A stretch of 64,000 nucleotides of DNA. It comes from UBA8752 sp049610565 (GTDB lineage: Bacteria; Bacteroidota; Bacteroidia; Flavobacteriales_D; Sanyastnellaceae). Numbering within the stretch: the stretch's first letter is position 1; each line of letters begins with the position of its first letter. Below are positions 52,872 to 61,163 of the stretch, in pieces. The DNA lies in contig JBMYZR010000003.1 in assembly GCA_049610565.1 (NCBI GenBank), positions 47,978 through 111,977 of the forward strand, read 5' to 3'. The position numbers were made by a program, and so were the translations under genes. Under the pieces are notes generated by a model. The model had not been told where the DNA came from and made no database searches. It saw only the letters and a list, made by a program, of their open reading frames with translations.

Positions 52872-54101
52872 GTGCACACGGACCACCTCCATATCGTCAG
52901 CCTTCACCACAGGAATGTGGCCATTGAGCGCATCGGCCAGATGCACGTCCCCGAGGACCGGCAGGCCGCGTTTCTCGAGCAACTCAAGGCCACCCTCGGG
53001 GTGGAGGGCATCGCCTACCTGACCACCTGCAACCGCGTGGAGTTCATGATGGTGGACGAGGCCTATTTCTGCATGGGGCGCCTGCAACAGCTCTTCCAGG
53101 CCTTTTCTCCCGATGAGGAGGCCATGCGCGACCTCATGGCCAACGCCATGGTGGTCCACGGCGAGGAGGCGGCGCGCCACCTGCTCCGGGTCAGTGCCGG
53201 TCTCGAATCCATGGTGCTCGGCGAACGCGAAATCCTGACACAGGTCCGGACCGCCATGGAAAAGGCCCGGCAGTGGGGTGTGGCCGGCGACCAGCTCCGC
53301 ATCACCGAACGGATCGCCGTCGAAACCGCCAAGCGCGTCTTCACCGAGACCGACATCGCCCGAAAAAGTGTGTCCGTCAACGCCTTGGGCTGGAAGGCCT
53401 TCCGGGATTGGGGGCTCCCCAAGGATGCCCCGTTGCTCATGATCGGCGCCGGACAGACGAACGCCAACATTGCCCGGTACCTCGTCAAGGAAGGGTACAC
53501 CCACGTCCACGTGCTCAACCGGACGGTGGACCGTGCCAACGCCCTCGCCGCCCCACGGGGCTGGACCTCGGCCGGCCTCGACACGCTGTCCGAAGCCCTG
53601 GCCGCGGGGCCTGCAGCCATCTTTCTCTGCACAGGCAGCGACGAACCGTTGCTCGACGCCACCGCGGCCGACAGGCTCCCGGATGGGCCCCTGCACGTGC
53701 TGGACCTGAGCGTTCCCGCCGGCGTGTCTCCTGCATTCCGGGACCGGCCGGACACCCACGTCACCGGCATCGCCGAATTGAAGCCCCTCGCCGAGGCCAA
53801 CACAGCCGGGCGCCGCGCCGCCCTCGGGGATTGCCAGCGCATCGTCGAAGAGGGCTTGACTGAATTGGCATCACGGCTTCAGCAGCGGAACGTCGAGAGG
53901 GCCCTGCGCGATTTGCCCACCCTGCTCGCCGAAGTCCGGGGCACGGCACTCAACGAAGTCTTCGCCGACGAGCTCTCCACCTTGGATGGCGACACCCGGG
54001 AATTGGTCGACCGCATCGTCCATTACCTCGAGAAGAAATACATCTCCCTCCCCATGAAGCTGGCCAAGGAAGTCGTCATGGACCAACTCGACCAGGGCTG
54101 A
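52872..54101 (+). CDS. hemA: Glutamyl-tRNA reductase
   Basis: 409 residues from GTG 52872: LHIVSLHHRNVAIERIG, catalytic cysteine in YLTTCNRVEFM, LRVSAGLESMVLGEREILTQVR, then an NADPH-binding domain (LLMIGAGQTNANIARYL) and a C-terminal dimerisation helix. It reduces glutamyl-tRNA to glutamate-1-semialdehyde, starting the C5 tetrapyrrole pathway. The GTG start aligns with the family N-terminus and with the -7 box; an ATG at 52809 would add 21 residues with no family match. hemCD follows after 2 bp. Confidence 0.93.
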   Translation: MHTDHLHIVSLHHRNVAIERIGQMHVPEDRQAAFLEQLKATLGVEGIAYLTTCNRVEFMMVDEAYFCMGRLQQLFQAFSPDEEAMRDLMANAMVVHGEEAARHLLRVSAGLESMVLGEREILTQVRTAMEKARQWGVAGDQLRITERIAVETAKRVFTETDIARKSVSVNALGWKAFRDWGLPKDAPLLMIGAGQTNANIARYLVKEGYTHVHVLNRTVDRANALAAPRGWTSAGLDTLSEALAAGPAAIFLCTGSDEPLLDATAADRLPDGPLHVLDLSVPAGVSPAFRDRPDTHVTGIAELKPLAEANTAGRRAALGDCQRIVEEGLTELASRLQQRNVERALRDLPTLLAEVRGTALNEVFADELSTLDGDTRELVDRIVHYLEKKYISLPMKLAKEVVMDQLDQG

Positions 54102-54103
54102 CC

Positions 54104-55618
54104 ATGGGCGACGCTCCCCATTTCCGGATCGGCACACGCGGCAGTGACCTCGCCCGATGGCAGGCCCACTACGTCCGCGACCTCATCGAATCCCGCGGCG
54201 GAACCTGCGACATCCAGATCCTCTCCACACAAGGGGACCGGGAACAGGTTCAGGCGTTCGAGAAACTCGAAGGCAAGGGCTTCTTCACCAAGGAAATCGA
54301 GCAGGCCCTGCTCGACCACACCGTGGACCTCGCCGTCCACAGCCACAAGGACCTCGAGACCCGTCAGCCCGACGGCCTGACCATTGCCGCCGTGCCCGTT
54401 CGGGCCGCCGCACAGGACGTGCTGCTCATCCGGCGGGAAGCGCGGAAACACCGGCCTTGGCTTCCCCTCGGCCTGGGTGCCACCGTCGGCACCTCCTCCG
54501 TTCGCCGCCGGGACCAACTCCTCCTGCTTCGGCCGGACCTCGAAATCCAGGCTTTGCGTGGCAATGTGCCCACCCGCATTGACCGCCTGCGCGAAGGCCG
54601 CTACGACGCCATCGTGCTGGCCGCCGCCGGGCTCGACCGCCTCGAGTTGGACCTGTCCGACCTCGTCCGCCTCGATCTGGATCCGCGTCATTTCGTGCCG
54701 GCCCCTGCCCAAGGCGCATTGGCCCTCCAAATGCGCGAAGGGGATCCAAAGCTCGACTGGCTTCGCGGACTCAGCGACGCAAAGACCGCCACCGACATCG
54801 AGTCCGAACGCGCCATCCTTCGCGCCCTGGAAGGTGGCTGTCAGTTGCCCTTCGGAGCACACGTCCGCTCCTACGGAGGCCTTCGGGCCTTTCTCCAGAC
54901 CCCATCAGGTCCCCGCCGCATTGTCGCCTCGGACTCCGCTTCCGCACTGGATCAATTGCAGGAAGCGCCCAGGGCACGGCGCATTCTCATCACGCGCGCA
55001 CCCAAGGAGGACGTCCTGCACCGGCTCGCGGCCTCCTCAGGGGACACCCTCCTCGAATGGTCAGGCAATGTCCTGACCGCCACCGGCGCACCAGGTCCCG
55101 ACGTCACGTGCAACTGGGTGTGGCTGACCAGCCCTGGCGCGGCCACCGTCGCAGCGGCGTGGATCCGGCAGCACGACGGCCTGCGCATCGCAGCGGCAGG
55201 ACCCGGCACGGCCGAGTCCATTTCCGACGACTTGATGGCCCGCGTCCACCACATCGGCGATGGCGACCCCCTCGCCTCCTGGGCCGCCTTCTCGGCCAAC
55301 CGCACCCACGGGGATCACATCGCCATTCCACACAGCACGCTCTCCAAGCGGCGGTGGGACACCGGACAGGACACCCCGTTTGCGGTTCACCCCTGGCCCG
55401 CGTATTCCGCAGAGCCTCGACTTGAACCCGCCCCGGATGCCGATGTCGTGTGCTTCACCTCGCCGTCGAATGTGCGCCATTGGAGTGGCGATCCGCCCGC
55501 CCGCGTCGTCGCCATCGGACCGACCACATCCGACGCGCTTTCCCAACGGGGCTGGGCCCATGCGACCGCGGAACACCCCGACGCGTTCGGCATGTGGGAG
55601 GCCATCCAAGCGGGGTGA
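54104..55618 (+). CDS. hemCD: HemC-HemD fusion: hydroxymethylbilane synthase plus uroporphyrinogen-III synthase
   Basis: 504 residues. Residues 1 to about 285 are HemC: RIGTRGSDLARWQA, HSHKDLETRQP, GTSSVRRRDQLL, RGNVPTRIDRL and the dipyrromethane-cofactor cysteine C246 in EGGCQLPFGAH. Residues about 292-504 are HemD-like, starting ARRILITRAP and ending VVCFTSPSNVRHW and VVAIGPTTSDAL. The two domains catalyse consecutive steps from porphobilinogen to uroporphyrinogen III. Such fusions are known in Bacteroidota. It lies 2 bp after hemA. Confidence 0.9.
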   Translation: MGDAPHFRIGTRGSDLARWQAHYVRDLIESRGGTCDIQILSTQGDREQVQAFEKLEGKGFFTKEIEQALLDHTVDLAVHSHKDLETRQPDGLTIAAVPVRAAAQDVLLIRREARKHRPWLPLGLGATVGTSSVRRRDQLLLLRPDLEIQALRGNVPTRIDRLREGRYDAIVLAAAGLDRLELDLSDLVRLDLDPRHFVPAPAQGALALQMREGDPKLDWLRGLSDAKTATDIESERAILRALEGGCQLPFGAHVRSYGGLRAFLQTPSGPRRIVASDSASALDQLQEAPRARRILITRAPKEDVLHRLAASSGDTLLEWSGNVLTATGAPGPDVTCNWVWLTSPGAATVAAAWIRQHDGLRIAAAGPGTAESISDDLMARVHHIGDGDPLASWAAFSANRTHGDHIAIPHSTLSKRRWDTGQDTPFAVHPWPAYSAEPRLEPAPDADVVCFTSPSNVRHWSGDPPARVVAIGPTTSDALSQRGWAHATAEHPDAFGMWEAIQAG

Positions 55619-55651
55619 CATGCGGAGAAAACCCGTCAGTTGGCTCCCCTG

Positions 55652-55678
55652 CGGTCAACCAATTGACCGAGAGTTTTC
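55652..55678 (+). terminator. Small hairpin with T-tract after hemCD
   Basis: CGGTCAA-CCAA-TTGACCG (7 bp) followed by AGAGTTTTC. The TTTTC at 55674-55678 is also placed 19 bp before the rplU -7 box and could serve as its -33 element. Confidence 0.45.
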
Positions 55679-55697
55679 AACCCCGCTGGAAATCACG

Positions 55698-55705
55698 TAT
55701 CTTCG
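55698..55705 (+). promoter_or_regulatory. -7 element of rplU-rpmA (TATCTTCG)
   Basis: TATCTTCG fits TAnnTTCG with TTTTC 19 bp upstream, and the rplU ATG is 27 nt downstream. It is one of the best promoter matches in the window. Confidence 0.6.
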
Positions 55706-55732
55706 CACCCCTTTAAAAACAGAGGTTTCATC

Positions 55733-56137
55733 ATGTACGCCATCGTAGAAATTGCAGGGCACCAATACAAGGTTCAGCAAGATCAACGGCTCTATGTGAA
55801 CCGTCTCAAGGACGATGAAGGCGCCAAGGTCAGCTTTGACCGGGTTCTTCTCGTGGATGACGGCTCCAAGGTGACCGTTGGCGCCCCCGCAGTCCCCGGC
55901 GCAGCCGTGAATGCCACGGTTGAACGCCACCTGAAAGGTGACAAGGTGCTCGTCTTCAAGAAGAAGCGGCGCAAGGGTTACCAGAAAATGAACGGATTCC
56001 GTCCGTCCCTCACCGAGCTCGTCATCAAGGACATCAAGCTCGGCGGCAAGGCCAAGAAGGCCGCTGCCAAGAAAGAGGAGGCTCCTGCGGAACCGGCTGA
56101 GACCAAGAAGCCCGCTGAAGACAAGGGCGAAGAATAA
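55733..56137 (+). CDS. rplU: Ribosomal protein bL21 with charged C-terminal extension
   Basis: 134 residues. The first ~105 are standard L21: MYAIVEIAGHQYKVQQDQRLYV, VLLVDD, FKKKRRKGYQKMNGFRPSLTELVI. The last ~30 residues are a Lys/Ala/Glu-rich tail (KKAAAKKEEAPAEPAETKK) beyond the usual length. It is followed by rpmA after 15 bp in the conserved L21-L27 order. Confidence 0.96.
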   Translation: MYAIVEIAGHQYKVQQDQRLYVNRLKDDEGAKVSFDRVLLVDDGSKVTVGAPAVPGAAVNATVERHLKGDKVLVFKKKRRKGYQKMNGFRPSLTELVIKDIKLGGKAKKAAAKKEEAPAEPAETKKPAEDKGEE

Positions 56138-56152
56138 GCAAACCCCCGAACC

Positions 56153-56416
56153 ATGGCTCACAAAAAGGCGGCGGCCTCAACCAAGAACGGCCGCGAATCG
56201 GAAAGCAAACGACTGGGCGTCAAGATCTACGGCGGCCAAGTGTGCATCGCGGGCAACATCCTCGTTCGCCAGCGCGGTACGCAACACCACCCCGGCAACA
56301 ACGTCGGCATCGGCAAGGACCACACCCTCTACGCCCTCACGGATGGCGTGGTGGAGTTCCGCCGTCGCCGAGGCAACAAGAGCTTCGTCTCCGTCATCCC
56401 GGCGGCCGAGGCCTGA
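56153..56416 (+). CDS. rpmA: Ribosomal protein bL27
   Basis: 87 residues: MAHKKAAASTKNGRESESKR, GVKIYGGQVCIAGNILVRQRGTQHHPGNNVGIG and TLYALTDGVVEFRRR, all diagnostic. There is no N-terminal cleavage extension of the Firmicutes type. A terminator follows at 56466-56507. Confidence 0.97.
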   Translation: MAHKKAAASTKNGRESESKRLGVKIYGGQVCIAGNILVRQRGTQHHPGNNVGIGKDHTLYALTDGVVEFRRRRGNKSFVSVIPAAEA

Positions 56417-56465
56417 CCGCATTCCCAACGGTTTTGAATTCGACATCGGTTTCGGTGTCCTTGGC

Positions 56466-56507
56466 GGTGCCCTCACCTGAAAAGGCGGGGGCACCGTCGT
56501 ATTTTTA
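56466..56507 (+). terminator. Terminator of rplU-rpmA whose tail is the serS -7 box
   Basis: Stem GGTGCCC / GGGCACC (56466-56472, 56489-56495) with an inner CCT-gaaa-AGG helix, followed by GTCGTATTTTTA. The T-run forms TATTTTTA (56500-56507), a -7-like box ending 6 nt before the serS ATG. Confidence 0.65.
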
Positions 56508-56513
56508 CACGCC

Positions 56514-57785
56514 ATGTTGACCCTTCAGGCCCTCCGACACGATCGTCCCGCCGTGGAAGCCGCCCTTGCCAAGCGCGGTCTCGACGCTGCGCCCCTCCTG
56601 GATCAGATTCTCCAACTCGACCTCCAGCGCCGGACCACCCAGAAGGAGGTGGACGACCTGAAGGCCCAACAGAATGCCGCCAGCCGGGAGATTGGCGAGC
56701 TCTTCAAGGCCGGCAAGAAGGACGAAGCCGAGGCGCGCCGGGCAGAAGTGGGCACACTCAAGGAGAAGATCCACCAACTGGACGAACAGCAGAAGGCCCT
56801 CATCCAGCAACAGGAGACTGCCCTGCTCGAACTGCCCAACCGTCCGCACGACAGCGTGCCCGCCGGACAGAGCGAGGACGACAACGAAGTCGTCGCCGAA
56901 GAAGGAACCAAGCCCGACCTCGGAGGCGCAGCCAAGCCCCACTGGGAACTCGCCGACCAATACAGGCTCATCGACTTTGAAGCCGGGGTCAAGATCACCG
57001 GCGCCGGATTCCCGGTCTACCGGGGCAAGGGGGCCAAGCTCCAGCGCGCCCTCATCCAGTTCTTCCTGGACCGCGCGGACGCCGCCGGATACGAGGAGTT
57101 CATTCCGCCCCATGTGGTCAATGCCGATTCCGGACGCGGCACCGGTCAGCTGCCCGACAAGGAGGGCCAGATGTACCACTGCACCGAGGACGACCTCTAC
57201 CTCATCCCGACGGCGGAAGTGCCCCTGACCAACCTCTTCCGCGGCGACCTGCTCAAGGCCGACGACCTGCCCATCCAACTCTGTGGCTACACCCCCTGCT
57301 TCCGACGTGAAGCCGGGTCCTATGGCAAGGACGTGCGCGGACTCAACCGCCTGCACCAGTTCGACAAGGTGGAGATCGTCCGGTTCGAAACGCCGGAAAA
57401 CAGCTACGCCGCCCTCGATGGCATGGTCGAACACGTGCGCGGTCTGCTCCGCGAGCTCGAGTTGCCATTCCGTACCCTGCGGCTCTGTGGGGGCGACCTC
57501 GGATTCACCTCCGCCCTGACGTACGACCTCGAAGTGTGGTCGGCCGCACAGGAGCGTTGGCTGGAGGTCTCGAGCGTGTCCAACTTCGAGACCTACCAGG
57601 CCAATCGCCTGCAGTGCCGCTTCCGCAACGCCGACGGCAAAACCGAACTCGTCCACACCCTCAACGGCAGCGCCCTGGCCCTGCCACGCATCGTCGCCGC
57701 CCTGCTGGAGAACCACCAGACGGAAGACGGCATCCGCATCCCGGCCGCCTTGCAGCCCTACACCGGATTCGACCGCATCGCATGA
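56514..57785 (+). CDS. serS: Seryl-tRNA synthetase
   Basis: 423 residues: N-terminal tRNA-binding coiled coil (about 1-115, QQKALIQQQETALLEL) and class II catalytic core with motif 2-like PCFRREAGSYGKDVRGLNRLHQFDKVEIV. The motif 3 region is LNGSALALPRIVAALLENHQ. It charges tRNA-Ser. The stop overlaps the next gene's start (ATGA), so the downstream lipoprotein is coupled to it. Confidence 0.97.
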   Translation: MLTLQALRHDRPAVEAALAKRGLDAAPLLDQILQLDLQRRTTQKEVDDLKAQQNAASREIGELFKAGKKDEAEARRAEVGTLKEKIHQLDEQQKALIQQQETALLELPNRPHDSVPAGQSEDDNEVVAEEGTKPDLGGAAKPHWELADQYRLIDFEAGVKITGAGFPVYRGKGAKLQRALIQFFLDRADAAGYEEFIPPHVVNADSGRGTGQLPDKEGQMYHCTEDDLYLIPTAEVPLTNLFRGDLLKADDLPIQLCGYTPCFRREAGSYGKDVRGLNRLHQFDKVEIVRFETPENSYAALDGMVEHVRGLLRELELPFRTLRLCGGDLGFTSALTYDLEVWSAAQERWLEVSSVSNFETYQANRLQCRFRNADGKTELVHTLNGSALALPRIVAALLENHQTEDGIRIPAALQPYTGFDRIA

Positions 57786-58357
57786 AGGCCTGGCCCTGCA
57801 TCCCCTGTCTGCTGCTCATCGCGTCGTGCGGTCCGAGACCGGGCGCCCGCCACCTCGCGGACCTGGAGCACGCCTTGGCACAGGTGGACAGCGCTGCGGC
57901 CCTCTACGAACAGGCACCCCACGCCGACGCCGCCCCGGCCCTCGCCACCGTGGACAGCGCCATGGCCGTCGTGGAAGCCCGCATGCAAGGCTTCGTCGTC
58001 AACCTCGAGCAAGGCAAGCCCTTCTCCCTTCTCGACGAACGCAAGCGCATGCTGAAGCGCCAACCCGGTCGCCACCGCCGCATCTCCCAGGAGATCGACC
58101 GGACCCGTCGCCAGATCGGCAACCTCATCGAGGCCATCGTGGATGGCGCACAGGTGGACGCCCTCGGGGAGCCCATCGACACCGCCTATTTCCGCAAGGC
58201 CGCGGAAGACGAACTCCGCATATGCGGGCACCTTCTCGAGGAGATGGACATCGCCCTTGACTTCCTCGAGCGCGGCCTCCGCGACCTCGACGGCGTGGTC
58301 CGGCGGGCAGATTCCGCGTCCATTGCCCTGACCACCCCACCGGATCCAATCAACTGA
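57782..58357 (+). CDS. Small lipoprotein of unknown function
   Basis: 191 residues: MKAWPCIPCLLLIASCGPRP with lipobox LIASC, then a mostly helical, Glu/Asp-rich region with a long predicted amphipathic helix (KRMLKRQPGRHRRISQEIDRTRRQIG). No family was recognised. The start overlaps the serS stop by 4 bp and its stop overlaps the TPR gene start (TGATG). The three genes are therefore translationally coupled, and the lipoprotein and TPR protein may act together in the envelope. Confidence 0.75.
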   Translation: MKAWPCIPCLLLIASCGPRPGARHLADLEHALAQVDSAAALYEQAPHADAAPALATVDSAMAVVEARMQGFVVNLEQGKPFSLLDERKRMLKRQPGRHRRISQEIDRTRRQIGNLIEAIVDGAQVDALGEPIDTAYFRKAAEDELRICGHLLEEMDIALDFLERGLRDLDGVVRRADSASIALTTPPDPIN

Positions 58358-60177
58358 TGCCGATCCGCTCCCTCCTCCGCGGCGCCCTCCTCCTGGGCAC
58401 TCTCTTGCTCGCCTTCGCCGGACGCGGGCAAGGCGATCTGGAGTTGGCCACCTATTACTACAACACCGGCGCCTTCGAACAGGCCCGGCTCTACCTCGAC
58501 AACCTCTACAAGAAGGACCCGTCGACCTACGAGATGTACCTCAACACCCTGCTGGAACTCGAGGACTTCGACGAGGCAGAGAAAGTGGTCAAGTCCCGCC
58601 TGAAGAAGCGCAAGGACAAGAGCATGGCCAATGTGGACCTCGGCTCCCTCTACCTGCGCATCGGACGCGATGCGGAGGCGCAGGCCGCCTTCAACGAGGC
58701 ACTCTCCACCTTGCCCAAGGGGCGGGGCCCGGCCAAGCGCCTGGCCGAAGCCTTCATCAAACTGGACCAACTCGACCTCGCGCTGGCCACCTACGAGAAG
58801 GCCATCCAAGAGGGCACGGACAACTACGGCTACCACTACGAACTCGCCAACCTCCAAGGCCTGAGGGGGGACTATGAAGGCATGGTCGACAGCTTCATGG
58901 CCCTGCTGCTCGACCGCCCCAATTACCTGCGCACCGTCCAGAACAGCTTCAACCGCAACCTGCGCGTTTCCACCGACGCCCGACAGGCGGACATGGTGCG
59001 GCGCAAGGTCCTGCGCGCGTCCCAGGACCAGCCGGATGCCACGGTGTACCTCGAGCTCCTCGTGTGGGTGTTCAACCAACAGAGGGACTTCATGAGCGCG
59101 ATGCCGCACGTCCGCGCGCTCGACCAGCGCAACGGCGAAGGCGGCCGGAGGCTGATGGAACTCGCCGGCGTCGCCGCCAAGAACGGCGACCTCGAGACCG
59201 CCTACGAGTGCTATGCCCTCGTCTCCGCCCAAGGTGTCGGCTCGCCCCGATACGCGGAGGCCCGGCAGGCCATGCTCCGCGTCCTCACCGACCAGGTGAC
59301 GGGTCAGTTTCCCCTCGACACCGCCGCCGCCCTCGATCTGTCCGACCAGTACCGGACCACGTTGCAGGACCTCGGCGAGACCCCGGAAACGGCGGGACTG
59401 CTCGCAGATTGGGCCCGGCTCCTCGCGTTCCACCTCGACGACGCCACCGCCGCGCAGAACCTGCTCGACCGTGCTGTCGACATGCCGGGGTTGTCCCTGG
59501 ACCTGCGGAGCCGCATCAAGCTGGACCTCGGCGATGTGCTCGTCTTCCAGGACGACGTGTGGAGCGCCTCGCTCCTGTTCAGCCAGGTCGACCTCGACCA
59601 CAAGGAGGGCCTGCTCGGCCAGCAAGCCAAATTCCGCAACGCCCGCGTGAGCTACTTCACCGGCGACTTCAACTGGGCACAGGCACAATTGGACATCCTC
59701 AAGGCCAGCACGTCCAAGCTGATTTCCAACGACGCCATCGACCTGAGTCTGCTCATCACCGACAACTTCAACATGGACACCCTCACGGCGCCCATGGAGA
59801 TGTTTGCCCGGGCTGATCTGCTGCGCTACCGGAACCGCCTCGACGCGGCCCTCTCCACGCTCGACTCCCTGACGCTGGCCCATCCCGGGCACACGCTGGA
59901 AGACGAAATCCTCCTGATCCGCGCTGAGATTGCCACCCAACGCGGCGACTTCGACGCGGCCATCGGCCACTACGGTGAAATCGTCGAGCTCTACGCCATG
60001 GACATCCTCGCCGACGATGCCCTGTTTGGCCTGGCCGAACTGCACGAAGAACAGCTGAACGACCCGACCACAGCGCAGGGGATGTACGAACGCCTCCTCA
60101 ACGAATACCCGGGCAGCCTGTATGTCGTCGAAGCCCGGAAGCGGTTCCGGCGCCTGCGGGGTGACGTGCTCGAGTGA
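58357..60177 (+). CDS. Secreted TPR-repeat protein
   Basis: 606 residues: a signal-peptide-like start (SLLRGALLLGTLLLAFAGRGQ) and TPR-type helices throughout. The first units are ATYYYNTGAFEQARLYLDNLY, MANVDLGSLYLRIGRDAEAQAAFNEAL and LALATYEKAI; the last are IGHYGEIVELYAMDILADDALFGLAELHEEQ and MYERLLNEYPGSLYVVEARKRFRRLRG. It is likely a periplasmic scaffold. It is coupled to the upstream lipoprotein (TGATG). Confidence 0.82.
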   Translation: MPIRSLLRGALLLGTLLLAFAGRGQGDLELATYYYNTGAFEQARLYLDNLYKKDPSTYEMYLNTLLELEDFDEAEKVVKSRLKKRKDKSMANVDLGSLYLRIGRDAEAQAAFNEALSTLPKGRGPAKRLAEAFIKLDQLDLALATYEKAIQEGTDNYGYHYELANLQGLRGDYEGMVDSFMALLLDRPNYLRTVQNSFNRNLRVSTDARQADMVRRKVLRASQDQPDATVYLELLVWVFNQQRDFMSAMPHVRALDQRNGEGGRRLMELAGVAAKNGDLETAYECYALVSAQGVGSPRYAEARQAMLRVLTDQVTGQFPLDTAAALDLSDQYRTTLQDLGETPETAGLLADWARLLAFHLDDATAAQNLLDRAVDMPGLSLDLRSRIKLDLGDVLVFQDDVWSASLLFSQVDLDHKEGLLGQQAKFRNARVSYFTGDFNWAQAQLDILKASTSKLISNDAIDLSLLITDNFNMDTLTAPMEMFARADLLRYRNRLDAALSTLDSLTLAHPGHTLEDEILLIRAEIATQRGDFDAAIGHYGEIVELYAMDILADDALFGLAELHEEQLNDPTTAQGMYERLLNEYPGSLYVVEARKRFRRLRGDVLE

Positions 60178-60183
60178 ACGGAG

Positions 60184-61095
60184 TCATCCTTTGGCCACGA
60201 GCCGCACACCACTGAGGATGATGGCCCCGTAGAAGGCGTGCTGCCAGCCAAGGGCCTCCCCGTCCAACCATCCCCACATCATCGCAAACAGGGGAATCAC
60301 GTAGGTCACCGAACTGGCGAACATGGCATTGGTGCGCTGGATGAGCTGGTTGAACAGCATCAAGGCCCCCGCCGTGCCGATGCACGCGAGCAGGACCACA
60401 GACCCGACCGCCGTCGTTCCCTCCGGATGGACCGCCACCGCGTTCCACCCTCCGAGCCAGAGAAAACCGAGGGCCGAGGGCAAAGCCGTCATGCTCAGGG
60501 CCACCGCACTGATCGTGATGGGGCCGACATCCGCCAAACGATTGCGGACCACATTGATGCTGAGGCCATAGCACGATGTCGCCAGCACGACGAGACCCGC
60601 AGACCACCAATGCACCTCTCCCGTCCCGTCCTTCAGGGACATCAAACCGACCGCGCCGGCGAAACCAACGAGCAAGCCCGCAACCTGGTTGCGCCTGACC
60701 GGGGTGCGGTAGATCGCCAGCGCGATGACCAACGTCCACAGCGGGCTGAGCGCGTTGAGCATGCCGGCCGTGGCACTCGGAAGCCGGGTCTGTGCGTGGG
60801 CAAAGAGGATGGCCGGGACGAGGCTCCCGATGAATCCGTTGATGGCCAGCGCCACCCACACGCCCCGGTCCCATTGTCGCGCCCGACGAAAGGCCACCGG
60901 AGCGAGCACCGTCCCCGCGATGGCCATGCGCAACAGACCCAGCTGCACGCCGTCCATGACGGGCGCAGAACCCGGACCACCGCGCCATCCGAAGAGGCCG
61001 ATCTTCATGAGGATGAACGAGCTCCCCCAGATGGCTGCAAGCAGCACGAGCGCCAGAATCTGGCTGGCAGTGGGTGTGGAACTGGTGGACGTCAT
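60184..61095 (-). CDS. EamA-family (DMT superfamily) transporter
   Basis: 303 residues with about ten helices: ALVLLAAIWGSSFILMKIGLFG, AGMLNALSPLWTLVIALAIY and AGLLVGFAGAVGLM in the first repeat; YVIPLFAMMWGWLDGEALGWQHAFYGAIILSGVRLVAKG at the end of the second. This is the RhaT/EamA exporter fold with unknown substrate. It is convergent with the TPR gene (6-bp gap) and divergent from the metal-binding lipoprotein gene. Confidence 0.87.
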   Translation of the reverse strand: MTSTSSTPTASQILALVLLAAIWGSSFILMKIGLFGWRGGPGSAPVMDGVQLGLLRMAIAGTVLAPVAFRRARQWDRGVWVALAINGFIGSLVPAILFAHAQTRLPSATAGMLNALSPLWTLVIALAIYRTPVRRNQVAGLLVGFAGAVGLMSLKDGTGEVHWWSAGLVVLATSCYGLSINVVRNRLADVGPITISAVALSMTALPSALGFLWLGGWNAVAVHPEGTTAVGSVVLLACIGTAGALMLFNQLIQRTNAMFASSVTYVIPLFAMMWGWLDGEALGWQHAFYGAIILSGVRLVAKG

Positions 61096-61141
61096 CGTGC
61101 TTGTTAACAGGACATCCGCACAGGGGTTGTCAGGTCGGCTG

Positions 61142-61149
61142 TAAATTTC
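61142..61149 (+). promoter_or_regulatory. -7 element for the HMA lipoprotein-ctaA genes (TAAATTTC)
   Basis: TAAATTTC fits TAnnTTTG except for the last base. It lies 14 nt before the ATG at 61164. Confidence 0.4.
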
Positions 61150-61163
61150 CGGACAATTCGCTC

